Origin: Dyadobacter sp. 50-39
GTDB taxonomy: Bacteria; Bacteroidota; Bacteroidia; Cytophagales; Spirosomataceae
Direction of reading: 5' to 3'
Length of the DNA: 64,000 bases
Assembly (NCBI GenBank): GCA_001898145.1
Contig: MKSR01000012.1
Span: forward strand, 490,953 to 554,952
Both the position numbers and the translations under genes were made by a program. Below, piece after piece: positions 1 through 7,322 of the stretch (positions are counted from its first letter, which is position 1; the number at the start of each line of letters is the position of its first letter). The notes below the pieces were generated by a model. It was given only the letters and a program-made list of their open reading frames with translations. It was not told where the DNA came from and ran no database searches.

Positions 1-159
1 TGCGATGGAGTGGGTATTGCTGCTCAGGCGCGTTTCCGCGATTTTCGGCGTTACGTCGCGCAATGCCTCCACGACTGACGGTCCATACCATGCCTCTTCG
101 CTTTCATAGGTGTCGTTGAGTACATCTATAATTCTTAAAATCTCTTCTTTTGCTTCCAT
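1..159 (-). CDS. DinB-like family protein, N-terminal part (3' end outside the window)
   Basis: Reading the minus strand from the ATG at 159 gives 53 codons with no stop, so the gene continues past the left edge. The visible part begins MEAKEEILRIID and contains AWYGPSVVEAL followed by a HSI segment. This matches the first helix and substrate-facing loop of the DinB/YfiT four-helix-bundle family as found in Bacteroidota, where the HS.. segment leads into the first metal-binding histidine helix. These proteins are putative metal-dependent transferases of mostly unknown substrate. The metal-binding histidines themselves lie outside the window and cannot be checked. A promoter-like site sits just upstream at 180-214. 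Confidence 0.6.
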   Translation of the reverse strand, partial: MEAKEEILRIIDVLNDTYESEEAWYGPSVVEALRDVTPKIAETRLSSNTHSIA

Positions 160-468
160 ATGATTAGATTAAACAGCTGCAAATTTACGGGGATTCGGAC
201 GAAGATTATCCAAATGTGTTTTCAATATTAAAGAGACATTTTACCGGGTTCCATACTCTCCTGAAACACTGGGGAAAGAGTTGAAATTATCGTTTCTTCC
301 GGAGCGGTGCATCGCTGCCTGCGGAACCACGCATTGCAACCAATCGATAGCCGGAGCAGTCTCCGTTTTACCGGCACGACATTTGAAAAAATGGCGCTGC
401 CGACACAGGAAGATAAAATCTTCAAATTCAATTTTCGTTTATTTAACAAATTTTAAAATACAACTCAA
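160..468. other. Intergenic region between divergent genes
   Basis: About 310 bases separate the DinB-like gene from the DUF4136 lipoprotein gene. Apart from the minus-strand promoter candidate near 180-214 I see no convincing structure. Short open frames on both strands (for example 281-499 and the complement of 228-449) have no recognisable protein character, and the first overlaps the real gene that starts at 469. No clear TAnnTTTG element was found for the plus-strand gene. Confidence 0.5.
180..214 (-). promoter_or_regulatory. Putative Bacteroidota promoter for the DinB-like gene
   Basis: On the minus strand there is a TTTG (complement of 211-214), a 23-base spacer and TAAATTTG (complement of 180-187). 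This fits the TTG-N17-23-TAnnTTTG pattern known for Bacteroidota housekeeping promoters. It lies 20-55 bases upstream of the ATG at 159. The assignment rests on pattern match only. Confidence 0.45.
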
Positions 469-1080
469 ATGTTCAAGAAAGCCTCTTTCCTCTTACTGAT
501 CATCGGCTTCGGGTTGATGTCGTGTTCGAAAGACCCGATCAGCGACCTGTCCAATGAGGAGTCGTTGGTATACATTACAAATCACGACCAATCGGCCAAC
601 TTCGCCCAGTACAAGACATTCAGCATTGTAGATTCGGTGCTGATCGTCGAAAATAACCGCGCCGGCGCTTCACTGGACGATATCGACCGCGCCATGCTCC
701 AGGGCCTTATCAAAAATATGGAAGCAATGGGATACAAATACGTAGGCCGCAAGGAAAATCCCGACGTCGGCATCAACGTATCGTGGATCACCAATACTTA
801 TCTCAACGTGGTTTCGCAACCGCTTTCTTCCTATTACGGCGGGTATTGGGGCGGTTATGGCTACGGTTACCCGAGCTATTACAGTTACTACGAAACCAGC
901 GAAAGCTCCTGGCTGATTTCGATGCTCGACTTCAAAAATCCAAAGACCACGGCGTCGGGCAAAACTTTCAATGTGATCTGGGATGCGCAAATCCGCGGTG
1001 CGGCCATCGGCGACCAGAAACTCGTAGACAAAATGGCGGATTCCATTTTCGGCCAATCCGGTTATCTCAAAATCAAGTAA
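469..1080 (+). CDS. DUF4136 domain lipoprotein
   Basis: 203 residues. A lipoprotein signal peptide ends in the lipobox LMSC (Cys19), so the protein is probably anchored to the outer or inner membrane after cleavage. The body fits the DUF4136 family: an N-terminal segment around FAQYKTFSIVD, a central helix DDIDRAMLQGLIKNMEAMGYK, a G/Y-rich stretch at about residues 123-143 (YYGGYWGGYGYGYPSYYSYY) and a C-terminal VDKMADSIF helix. DUF4136 proteins are widespread in Bacteroidota and proteobacteria and their function is unknown. The gene lies 3 bases ahead of an outer-membrane barrel gene and heads an apparent three-gene operon. Confidence 0.8.
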   Translation: MFKKASFLLLIIGFGLMSCSKDPISDLSNEESLVYITNHDQSANFAQYKTFSIVDSVLIVENNRAGASLDDIDRAMLQGLIKNMEAMGYKYVGRKENPDVGINVSWITNTYLNVVSQPLSSYYGGYWGGYGYGYPSYYSYYETSESSWLISMLDFKNPKTTASGKTFNVIWDAQIRGAAIGDQKLVDKMADSIFGQSGYLKIK

Positions 1081-1083
1081 AAA

Positions 1084-1743
1084 ATGAAACGCATCATCCT
1101 CATTGCCCTTTTCTTTGGAAGTGTTCTGCCCGCATTGGCGCAGGAAAAACCAAAATTATATACCATCGCCTCCCCGTTTGAACGGTACACTTATTTCCTC
1201 GCCACCGCACGTTATACGGTAGGCGTGCCGATGGGCTCTTTCAAGGACAATTACATCGATAAGACCTCTTTCCAGAATGCCTCCATTTCCATCGAATGGG
1301 TACTGAGAAACTCCCCGGTTTCGATTGGCGGTGAAATCGGCTCGACGTATTTCGAGAAACGCGTACCGCGGGCATTGTACGAAGGCCAGGAGGGCACTAT
1401 TTCTGCCGTGCAGACACGCACCGTATCGCAATACCCTGTCGAGCTGTTCGCAAACTACCATTTCCTGCCCCGTAATTCGCAGGTGCAGCCTTACGTGCAG
1501 ATCAGCGCCGGTGCGAGCATTCTGGATTATACGGTCTACTATGGAACGCTGTCGACCCAGGATCAAAAGATCCGCTTCAAATACGGCATCGGCGCCGGTT
1601 CCAAATTTTTGTTCAAAAAGGACGGGACGTTCGGCCTCGATGTGCGTGTCAAATATGATGGCACGGCTTACAAATATGACTACATCGACAAGGGCATATC
1701 ATCCGTGAACGGTTCGATAGGCCTATTCTATCGTTGGTGGTAA
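1084..1743 (+). CDS. Outer membrane beta-barrel protein
   Basis: 219 residues with a cleavable signal peptide (MKRIILIALFFGSVLPALAQ). The mature part consists of alternating hydrophobic/polar strands and ends in an aromatic-rich C-terminus (GLFYRWW), as expected for a small outer-membrane barrel of about eight strands. The segment FKYGIGAGSKFLFKKDGTFGLD resembles the closing strands of Bacteroidota OMP_b-brl proteins. Function is not known. It follows the DUF4136 lipoprotein by 3 bases and is followed 10 bases later by the 722-residue protein, so the three are probably co-transcribed and may act together at the envelope. Confidence 0.75.
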   Translation: MKRIILIALFFGSVLPALAQEKPKLYTIASPFERYTYFLATARYTVGVPMGSFKDNYIDKTSFQNASISIEWVLRNSPVSIGGEIGSTYFEKRVPRALYEGQEGTISAVQTRTVSQYPVELFANYHFLPRNSQVQPYVQISAGASILDYTVYYGTLSTQDQKIRFKYGIGAGSKFLFKKDGTFGLDVRVKYDGTAYKYDYIDKGISSVNGSIGLFYRWW

Positions 1744-1753
1744 ACAACGCATC

Positions 1754-3922
1754 GTGACACAAAAAAAGAAGGTTTTGACCAAAACATCGCTTCTCTGGGT
1801 TAGTGGTATTCTTGCATTCCTGATCGGTTCCGGGCTTTGGGCCTGGAACCGTTTTGGTCCCAGCAGCCACAAATCTTACGACCAGGTAAATGACAACTTT
1901 CCCCTGGCGCGCACGCTGGACTCCGCTTCCCACGCCTGTGACCTAACGATCCGGCGGTACCGCCAGATCGGCCGCGAAATGCAGTTCGAGCTGGCAGCCA
2001 ATGCGGGCGGACTTTCACCCTATGACGTAAAAATCACCCAGAACGGTAAAACGCAAACCTTCCAGTCCGTAGCGCACCGCTACGGTACGTGGCTTACGCT
2101 TTCCGATGTTCAACTCAACGGGGGCGAAGCGCAAATCCAGGTTTCCAGCCTTGGCCAGCAAGGCTGCCAGACAACCGCTGCATTCAATTTCGAGTCGGCT
2201 ATGGCCAGCGAGGTCGTAAATTCCAAGGAATGGATACGGCAGGGAAGTAAGGACAACTGGCTCGATGTGCGGCCCATTCGCAAAGACGGCAAGCTTTTCC
2301 TCCGCGACTTTGCCAACTATCATGACAGCCGCACGAAAGTGGTCATGATCGACGGCATTGTGGTGCAGGGACTGGAAAATGGGATCGAGGTGAAACCAGG
2401 CTATTTGTACTCCGTTACAGCCCGCTGGATCGACGCTCCATACAACGACTGGTGGAATGCCGGCAAAAACCGCACTGTGCGCCAGCAGAATGTTTACATT
2501 GCCGGCAAACCGGAACAAGCTTCGGCCAATGCACTTACCCGCATCGGCATTCCCGAGTGGTTTTCGCCTTCACGCACCATCAATGTCGATTTTGATACCA
2601 AATTCCCCGAATTTGAACCGATTAAGGGCAAGCTGGTGATGCAATACCGGCTGAACAACTACGTGCCGTCCGATAATTATTACAAACGGGGGATCGGGTA
2701 TCTGTCCAACACCGAAAAAGAATATCCTGCTGAAAAACTGCATTACACGGCAACGCCCAATTACTTCGGAGATAAAGACGAAAAATGGTTTGCAAGTCTT
2801 TCCAAAGAGCAGGTTGAGGCACTGGCAGGCGTTCCGGGGTTCGGGGTGTATGCCTATGACTTTGAGTTCTGGAGTCAGCATTATTCCAAAGAAGTGCTTC
2901 AACGGCTGATCTGGTTTTCGAGGGTGGTAAGAAAGAACCATCCGAATATGCACTTAATGGATTATTGGGGCGGCGGCGCTTACACCAATCCGCATATCAA
3001 TACCGTCGGCGGAAAAAACCTGAAGGATTTCATCAAAGAATACAGCGAGCCGAAAGCCAACAACCCGAATTTCGATCCGCTGCCGAACGGCGATAGCTTC
3101 CGGGACATATTCAATACTGTGCCGATTGATGTGTATCCCAAGCCGATGTTTGCAATTGATAATGCGGGCAACTCGCCCAATAACTTCGTGCTGCTATCAG
3201 CCATTCACTCGCTTCGCATTAACAAGCTCCTGCCCTACCAGAAAAATAACAAGTTCATCTTCTACGGCTGGAATCGCTACATGCCTTTGTACAAAGACCC
3301 GATCGTGCCGTGGAACTACCAGCTCACCGATCCGAAAGGCGAACTGATCATGAACCAGCTCGAAATGATGCCTGCCAGCCAGGCGCTGAGCTTTTCGCTG
3401 TTCTCGCTCATCCTTTTCGATGGCTATTACCTCTGGCACGACGGCGCCCCAAGCGCGAAAAACCCGAATGCCTACAAACTATCGAAAGATATGTGGGGCT
3501 GGGGCTATGAATGGTACCCGGCCGACGGCAAAACGCCGGAAAGCGAAGTGGGCCGCAACACCACGGGTGGAACGGCGGCACCATACTGGGATTTCCCGAC
3601 CGAATATTACGCGCTGGGTAACTGGATGGCCAAGCAGGTGGAGGACGTAATTACGGGTGGTCAGAACCAGGACCTGGCATTCCAGCTGAACGGGCAATGG
3701 GTGCAACCTAAAAAAGAGCAGGCACTACTGGCTATCGACGGCAAGCAACCGTTCGTGACTGCGATCGTAAAAGGCAATCAGATTGTGGTGCTGGCGGTCG
3801 ATTCGTTCCAGCAGCCATCGGCCCAGCGAAAAATGAAGGTACGGCTCCCTGATGGCGTGGAGGCGGAAGTTGAGCTCTACGGCAACTGGCCTTCGCTCTA
3901 CCGCGGGACTTTGAAGAAGTAG
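1754..3922 (+). CDS. Unrecognised membrane-anchored 722-residue protein
   Basis: The GTG at 1754 is the best start; it lies 10 bases after the preceding stop and gives a basic N-terminus (MTQKKKVLTKTS) followed by one transmembrane segment at about residues 13-30. The rest should be extracytoplasmic. Residues 40-170 look like a small beta domain. The region from about 290 to 620 has the feel of a TIM-barrel glycoside hydrolase: a YDFEFW strand, HLMDYWGGGAY, and NKFIFYGWNRYMP, with many aromatics and acidic residues. The C-terminal 80 residues resemble a beta-sandwich. I do not recognise a named family, and no catalytic pair can be assigned. A secreted carbohydrate-active role is only a guess. 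A strong terminator follows. Confidence 0.7.
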   Translation: MTQKKKVLTKTSLLWVSGILAFLIGSGLWAWNRFGPSSHKSYDQVNDNFPLARTLDSASHACDLTIRRYRQIGREMQFELAANAGGLSPYDVKITQNGKTQTFQSVAHRYGTWLTLSDVQLNGGEAQIQVSSLGQQGCQTTAAFNFESAMASEVVNSKEWIRQGSKDNWLDVRPIRKDGKLFLRDFANYHDSRTKVVMIDGIVVQGLENGIEVKPGYLYSVTARWIDAPYNDWWNAGKNRTVRQQNVYIAGKPEQASANALTRIGIPEWFSPSRTINVDFDTKFPEFEPIKGKLVMQYRLNNYVPSDNYYKRGIGYLSNTEKEYPAEKLHYTATPNYFGDKDEKWFASLSKEQVEALAGVPGFGVYAYDFEFWSQHYSKEVLQRLIWFSRVVRKNHPNMHLMDYWGGGAYTNPHINTVGGKNLKDFIKEYSEPKANNPNFDPLPNGDSFRDIFNTVPIDVYPKPMFAIDNAGNSPNNFVLLSAIHSLRINKLLPYQKNNKFIFYGWNRYMPLYKDPIVPWNYQLTDPKGELIMNQLEMMPASQALSFSLFSLILFDGYYLWHDGAPSAKNPNAYKLSKDMWGWGYEWYPADGKTPESEVGRNTTGGTAAPYWDFPTEYYALGNWMAKQVEDVITGGQNQDLAFQLNGQWVQPKKEQALLAIDGKQPFVTAIVKGNQIVVLAVDSFQQPSAQRKMKVRLPDGVEAEVELYGNWPSLYRGTLKK

Positions 3923-3935
3923 TTTTTCGAATGCA

Positions 3936-3982
3936 TTTAAAAGCAGAAAGCTCGCCGATTAAGCGAGCTTTCTGCTTTTAAA
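3936..3982. terminator. Strong bidirectional terminator hairpin
   Basis: Two perfectly complementary 20-base arms (3936-3955 and 3963-3982) with a 7-base loop lie between the convergent 722-residue protein gene and pheA. The outer part of the stem is A-rich on one side and T-rich on the other, so it can serve as an intrinsic terminator for both strands. Confidence 0.85.
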
Positions 3983-3991
3983 TACTCCATA

Positions 3992-5065
3992 TCAGGCGAC
4001 TCTTACGTAGCTTCCGAGCCATTTCAGGTGCGTTCCGTACTTGTGCATGATCTCCTGCACCTGCGGGTCGTCCATGTGCCCGAGGAACTCCACGAGAAAC
4101 CACGCCCGGAAAGAAGCTTCGCCGCGCAATGGCCGGCTTTCGATCTTGGTAAGGTTAATGCCGCGATCGTTGAAATCTTTCAAAAATTCATACAACACAC
4201 CGGGCCGATTGGTATTGGGCAGGTTGGCGATGATGGTCGTCTTGTCGTCGGCGCTCTTCATATTGGTGAAATCTTTGGCCAGGATCAGAAAACGCGTCTG
4301 GTTCTGATCGCTGTCTTCGATATTGTCGAAAAGAATGGGTACACCGAAAAGTCTCGCCGAAATCGAGGAGCAAATGGCAGCCGCCTCCGGTTCTTCCGAA
4401 GCAAGTTTCGCTGCTTTGGAAGTAGAATCCACCGCAATGAGCTCGATTCCCATACCTTCCAGGTATTCGCTGATAAACTTGCCGCATTGCCGGAATGCAA
4501 TGTCTTTGGAATAAATCCTTTTGATGGATTTGAGGCTATCCGATTGCGACGCGAAAGTAAAATGCACTTTCAGCAGCACTTCCGCGACGATCGAAAGGTT
4601 TTTCTCCCGAAGAAAATCCACTGTTTCTACGACAATGCCTTCTTGATTGTTTTCAATAGGCACCACACCGAACTTGGCACGGCCCGTTTCCACGCTTTCA
4701 AATACCGAATGGATCGTCGGCAGCACCAGGTATTCGCTCATTGCCCCAAAACGGCCTTCCGCGGCCTGGTGTGTGAAACTTCCTTCCGGCCCAAGGTAGG
4801 ACACCCTCTCCGGCAATTCCAGATTGCGGGAAACGGCAAAAATTTCGAAGAAAATGGCATCGATCGCCTGGCGGGTGAGTAACCCGGTATTGTGTCTGGC
4901 CAGCCGGTCGAGGATTTGTTTTTCTCTTTCGGGGCGGTAAATGATCGACTGGGATGACCGTTTCAGCTCGCCTACCTTTTTAACAAGCTCCATACGCTCG
5001 TTCAAAATGCTCAGCAACTGGTCGTCGAGCCCATCGATCCTGTTTCTTAAATCCTGTAATTCCAC
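3992..5065 (-). CDS. pheA: Bifunctional chorismate mutase / prephenate dehydratase (P-protein)
   Basis: 357 residues. Residues 1-85 are an AroQ-type chorismate mutase (LRNRIDGLDDQLLSILNERM with the following YRPEREKQIL helix). Residues 88-262 are prephenate dehydratase, with YLGPEGSFTH at 90-99 and the catalytic TRF triplet at 257-259. Residues 275-357 are an ACT regulatory domain with GVLYEFL and the ESRP motif (309-312) that binds phenylalanine in feedback-inhibited enzymes. It converts chorismate to prephenate and then to phenylpyruvate for phenylalanine synthesis in the cytoplasm. The length matches the full family architecture. It is followed on the minus strand by the convergent terminator at 3936-3982. 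Confidence 0.95.
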   Translation of the reverse strand: MELQDLRNRIDGLDDQLLSILNERMELVKKVGELKRSSQSIIYRPEREKQILDRLARHNTGLLTRQAIDAIFFEIFAVSRNLELPERVSYLGPEGSFTHQAAEGRFGAMSEYLVLPTIHSVFESVETGRAKFGVVPIENNQEGIVVETVDFLREKNLSIVAEVLLKVHFTFASQSDSLKSIKRIYSKDIAFRQCGKFISEYLEGMGIELIAVDSTSKAAKLASEEPEAAAICSSISARLFGVPILFDNIEDSDQNQTRFLILAKDFTNMKSADDKTTIIANLPNTNRPGVLYEFLKDFNDRGINLTKIESRPLRGEASFRAWFLVEFLGHMDDPQVQEIMHKYGTHLKWLGSYVRVA

Positions 5066-5174
5066 AAAGACATTTTAATAGGGTTGATCAAACCGGGAGG
5101 TGCGTTTACACTTTAAATTAAAGACCTGCCCGGGCTGATATTACTTGACCACGTTAAAGATAATACGTTGCGGC

Positions 5175-7046
5175 CTAGCCCGCGAGCGCCAGCTCTTCCA
5201 CATTCTTCTCTACTTTGAGATTATCGATAATAAAACGCTGTCTTTCAGGCGTGTTCTTACCCATAAAATAGCTTAGCAGTTTCTGGATAGAAGTGTCCTT
5301 TTGAAGGATCACCGGCTCCACGCGCATATCCTCGCCGATAAACTTCCCGAATTCCTCGGGTGAGATTTCTCCCAATCCTTTGAAGCGGGTGATTTCAGGC
5401 TTATTACCCAGCTTGTCGATCGCGGCCTGCTTTTCTTCCTCGCTGTAACAGTAAATGGTTTCTTTCTTGTTGCGGACACGGAACAACGGCGTTTCAAGTA
5501 CAAACAAATGCCCGTTCCGTACCAGGTCCGGGAAGAATTGCAGAAAGAAGGTCATCAGCAGCAGCCGGATGTGCATACCGTCCACATCGGCATCGGTAGC
5601 GATGATAATGCGGTTGAAACGCAGGTTCTCCACACCGTTTTCCACATCCAATGCGTGTTGAAGCAGGTTGAACTCCTCGTTTTCGTAGACGATCTTCTTG
5701 GTAAGCCCGAAAGAATTCAATGGCTTGCCGCGCAAACTGAATACTGCCTGGGTCTGAATATCCCGCGATTTCGTAATAGACCCGCTGGCGGAATCCCCTT
5801 CCGTGATGAAAAGGGTGGTCTCGTAACGATGGTCGTTTTTCACGTCGGTGAGGTGCAGACGGCAATCGCGGAGTTTTTTGTTATGCAAATTAGCTTTTTT
5901 GGCACGGTCGTTGGCGAGTTTCTTGATACCTGCCAGTTCCTTCCGTTCCCGCTCCGACTGCTCGATCCGCTTTTTCAATGCGTCCCGCGATTCGGGGTTC
6001 ATGTGCAGGAAATTATCGAGCCTTTCTTTGACGAAATCATTTACGAATGTCCTTACTGTCGTGCTGTTCGGATCCGGCGTGATGGTGTTGGAGCCGAGTT
6101 TGGTTTTGGTCTGCGATTCAAATACAGGCTCCTGGACGCGGATCGCGATGGCCCCGATAATGGAGGAACGAATGTCTTCCGGAGCGTAATCTTTTCCGAA
6201 ATGTTCGCGTACAGCTCTAACAACCGCTTCCCTGAATGCAGCGAGATGGGTACCTCCTTGTGTCGTATACTGACCATTCACAAAAGAGTAGTATTCTTCA
6301 CCATACTGGTTACCATGAGTCATCGCCAATTCAATGTCGTCGCCCTTCAAATGAATGATCGGATAACGCAGCGATTCAGGATCGGATTTGCTTTTCAGAA
6401 GGTCGAGCAGGCCATTCTGGGAGAAGTATTTCTGTCCGTTGAAGTTGATCGTCAACCCGGCATTCAGATAGCAGTAGTTCCAGATCATATTATCCAGGTA
6501 CTGCGGGATGTAGCGGAAGTTTTTGAAAATAGTACCGTCGGGCTCAAACGCGACATGCGTACCGTTTCGCTGACTGGTAGTTCCTTCCGGAGATTCATTC
6601 AAAAGTGCGCCCTGATTAAACTCTGCGCTTTTAGTCTTGCCGTCGCGGAACGATTGCACCTTGAAATGGCTGGAAAGCGCATTCACCGCCTTGGTACCTA
6701 CACCATTCAACCCCACCGACTTCTGGAACGCGCCCGAATCGTACTTACCGCCGGTGTTGATTTTGGAAACGCAATCCACCACCTTGCCCAACGGAATGCC
6801 GCGGCCATAATCGCGCACTTCCACACGGTGCTCGGATATTTTGATTTCTATCGTTTTGCCATTGCCCATCATGTGCTCATCGATCGAATTATCAACCACT
6901 TCCTTCACGAGCACGTAGATTCCATCGTCCACCGACGAGCCGTCGCCGAGCTTTCCGATGTACATCCCGGGCCTCAGGCGAATATGTTCTTTCCAGTCAA
7001 GCGACCGGATACTGCTCTCGTCGTATTGAACATTTGTACTTTCCAT
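5175..7046 (-). CDS. parE: DNA topoisomerase IV subunit B
   Basis: 623 residues. The GHKL ATPase domain shows [10 protein letters not shown] (Glu49 and Asn53 region), the DYGRGIP motif (79-85) and [15 protein letters not shown]. The TOPRIM domain shows [10 protein letters not shown] and the metal-binding [10 protein letters not shown]. The end is the conserved TRFKGLGE-containing segment. Type IIA topoisomerase subunits of about 620-650 residues without the long gyrase B insert are the topoisomerase IV B form, which decatenates daughter chromosomes. The partner subunit gene (parC) is not in the window on this side. Gyrase B of another type is the alternative, but the [14 protein letters not shown] start and the length favour ParE. 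Confidence 0.9.
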   Translation of the reverse strand: MESTNVQYDESSIRSLDWKEHIRLRPGMYIGKLGDGSSVDDGIYVLVKEVVDNSIDEHMMGNGKTIEIKISEHRVEVRDYGRGIPLGKVVDCVSKINTGGKYDSGAFQKSVGLNGVGTKAVNALSSHFKVQSFRDGKTKSAEFNQGALLNESPEGTTSQRNGTHVAFEPDGTIFKNFRYIPQYLDNMIWNYCYLNAGLTINFNGQKYFSQNGLLDLLKSKSDPESLRYPIIHLKGDDIELAMTHGNQYGEEYYSFVNGQYTTQGGTHLAAFREAVVRAVREHFGKDYAPEDIRSSIIGAIAIRVQEPVFESQTKTKLGSNTITPDPNSTTVRTFVNDFVKERLDNFLHMNPESRDALKKRIEQSERERKELAGIKKLANDRAKKANLHNKKLRDCRLHLTDVKNDHRYETTLFITEGDSASGSITKSRDIQTQAVFSLRGKPLNSFGLTKKIVYENEEFNLLQHALDVENGVENLRFNRIIIATDADVDGMHIRLLLMTFFLQFFPDLVRNGHLFVLETPLFRVRNKKETIYCYSEEEKQAAIDKLGNKPEITRFKGLGEISPEEFGKFIGEDMRVEPVILQKDTSIQKLLSYFMGKNTPERQRFIIDNLKVEKNVEELALAG

Positions 7047-7101
7047 ATTTATAACTATTCTTTTAGGAGTATTATCGCTTTTGGAACCGGTATTTTAATA
7101 A

Positions 7102-7136
7102 TTTGAATCTTTTGTCGTTACCCTGTTATAACTTTG
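7102..7136 (+). promoter_or_regulatory. Putative promoter of the polysaccharide locus
   Basis: TTTG at 7102-7105, a 23-base spacer and TAACTTTG at 7129-7136 fit the Bacteroidota promoter pattern. It lies about 190 bases upstream of the chosen start of the SLBB exporter gene, leaving an untranslated leader of roughly 150-180 bases. It would drive the long plus-strand polysaccharide gene series. Confidence 0.45.
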
Positions 7137-7322
7137 CGGGGGTCCCCCAGCCAGGAACCCCGATTAATAGAAATTCTTTAAAAATAGGAAAAATCTAATT
7201 TACTTTGCCATGATATACACTACCTCATTATTGCGTGTACTCGAATCCCAAATTCAAAAATACTAGTCTTATACGTAGTTTTAATGAATTTTCAGACTTT
7301 CAATAGTACAATAATTCTTCTT

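Noticed and set aside
4028-4882. Plus-strand open frame of 284 codons opposite pheA
   Set aside because: Shadow of the complete pheA gene; no recognisable protein.
5508-7106. Long plus-strand open frame of 532 codons opposite parE
   Set aside because: It is antisense to a fully conserved topoisomerase subunit and its translation has no family character; high GC and codon bias open such frames.
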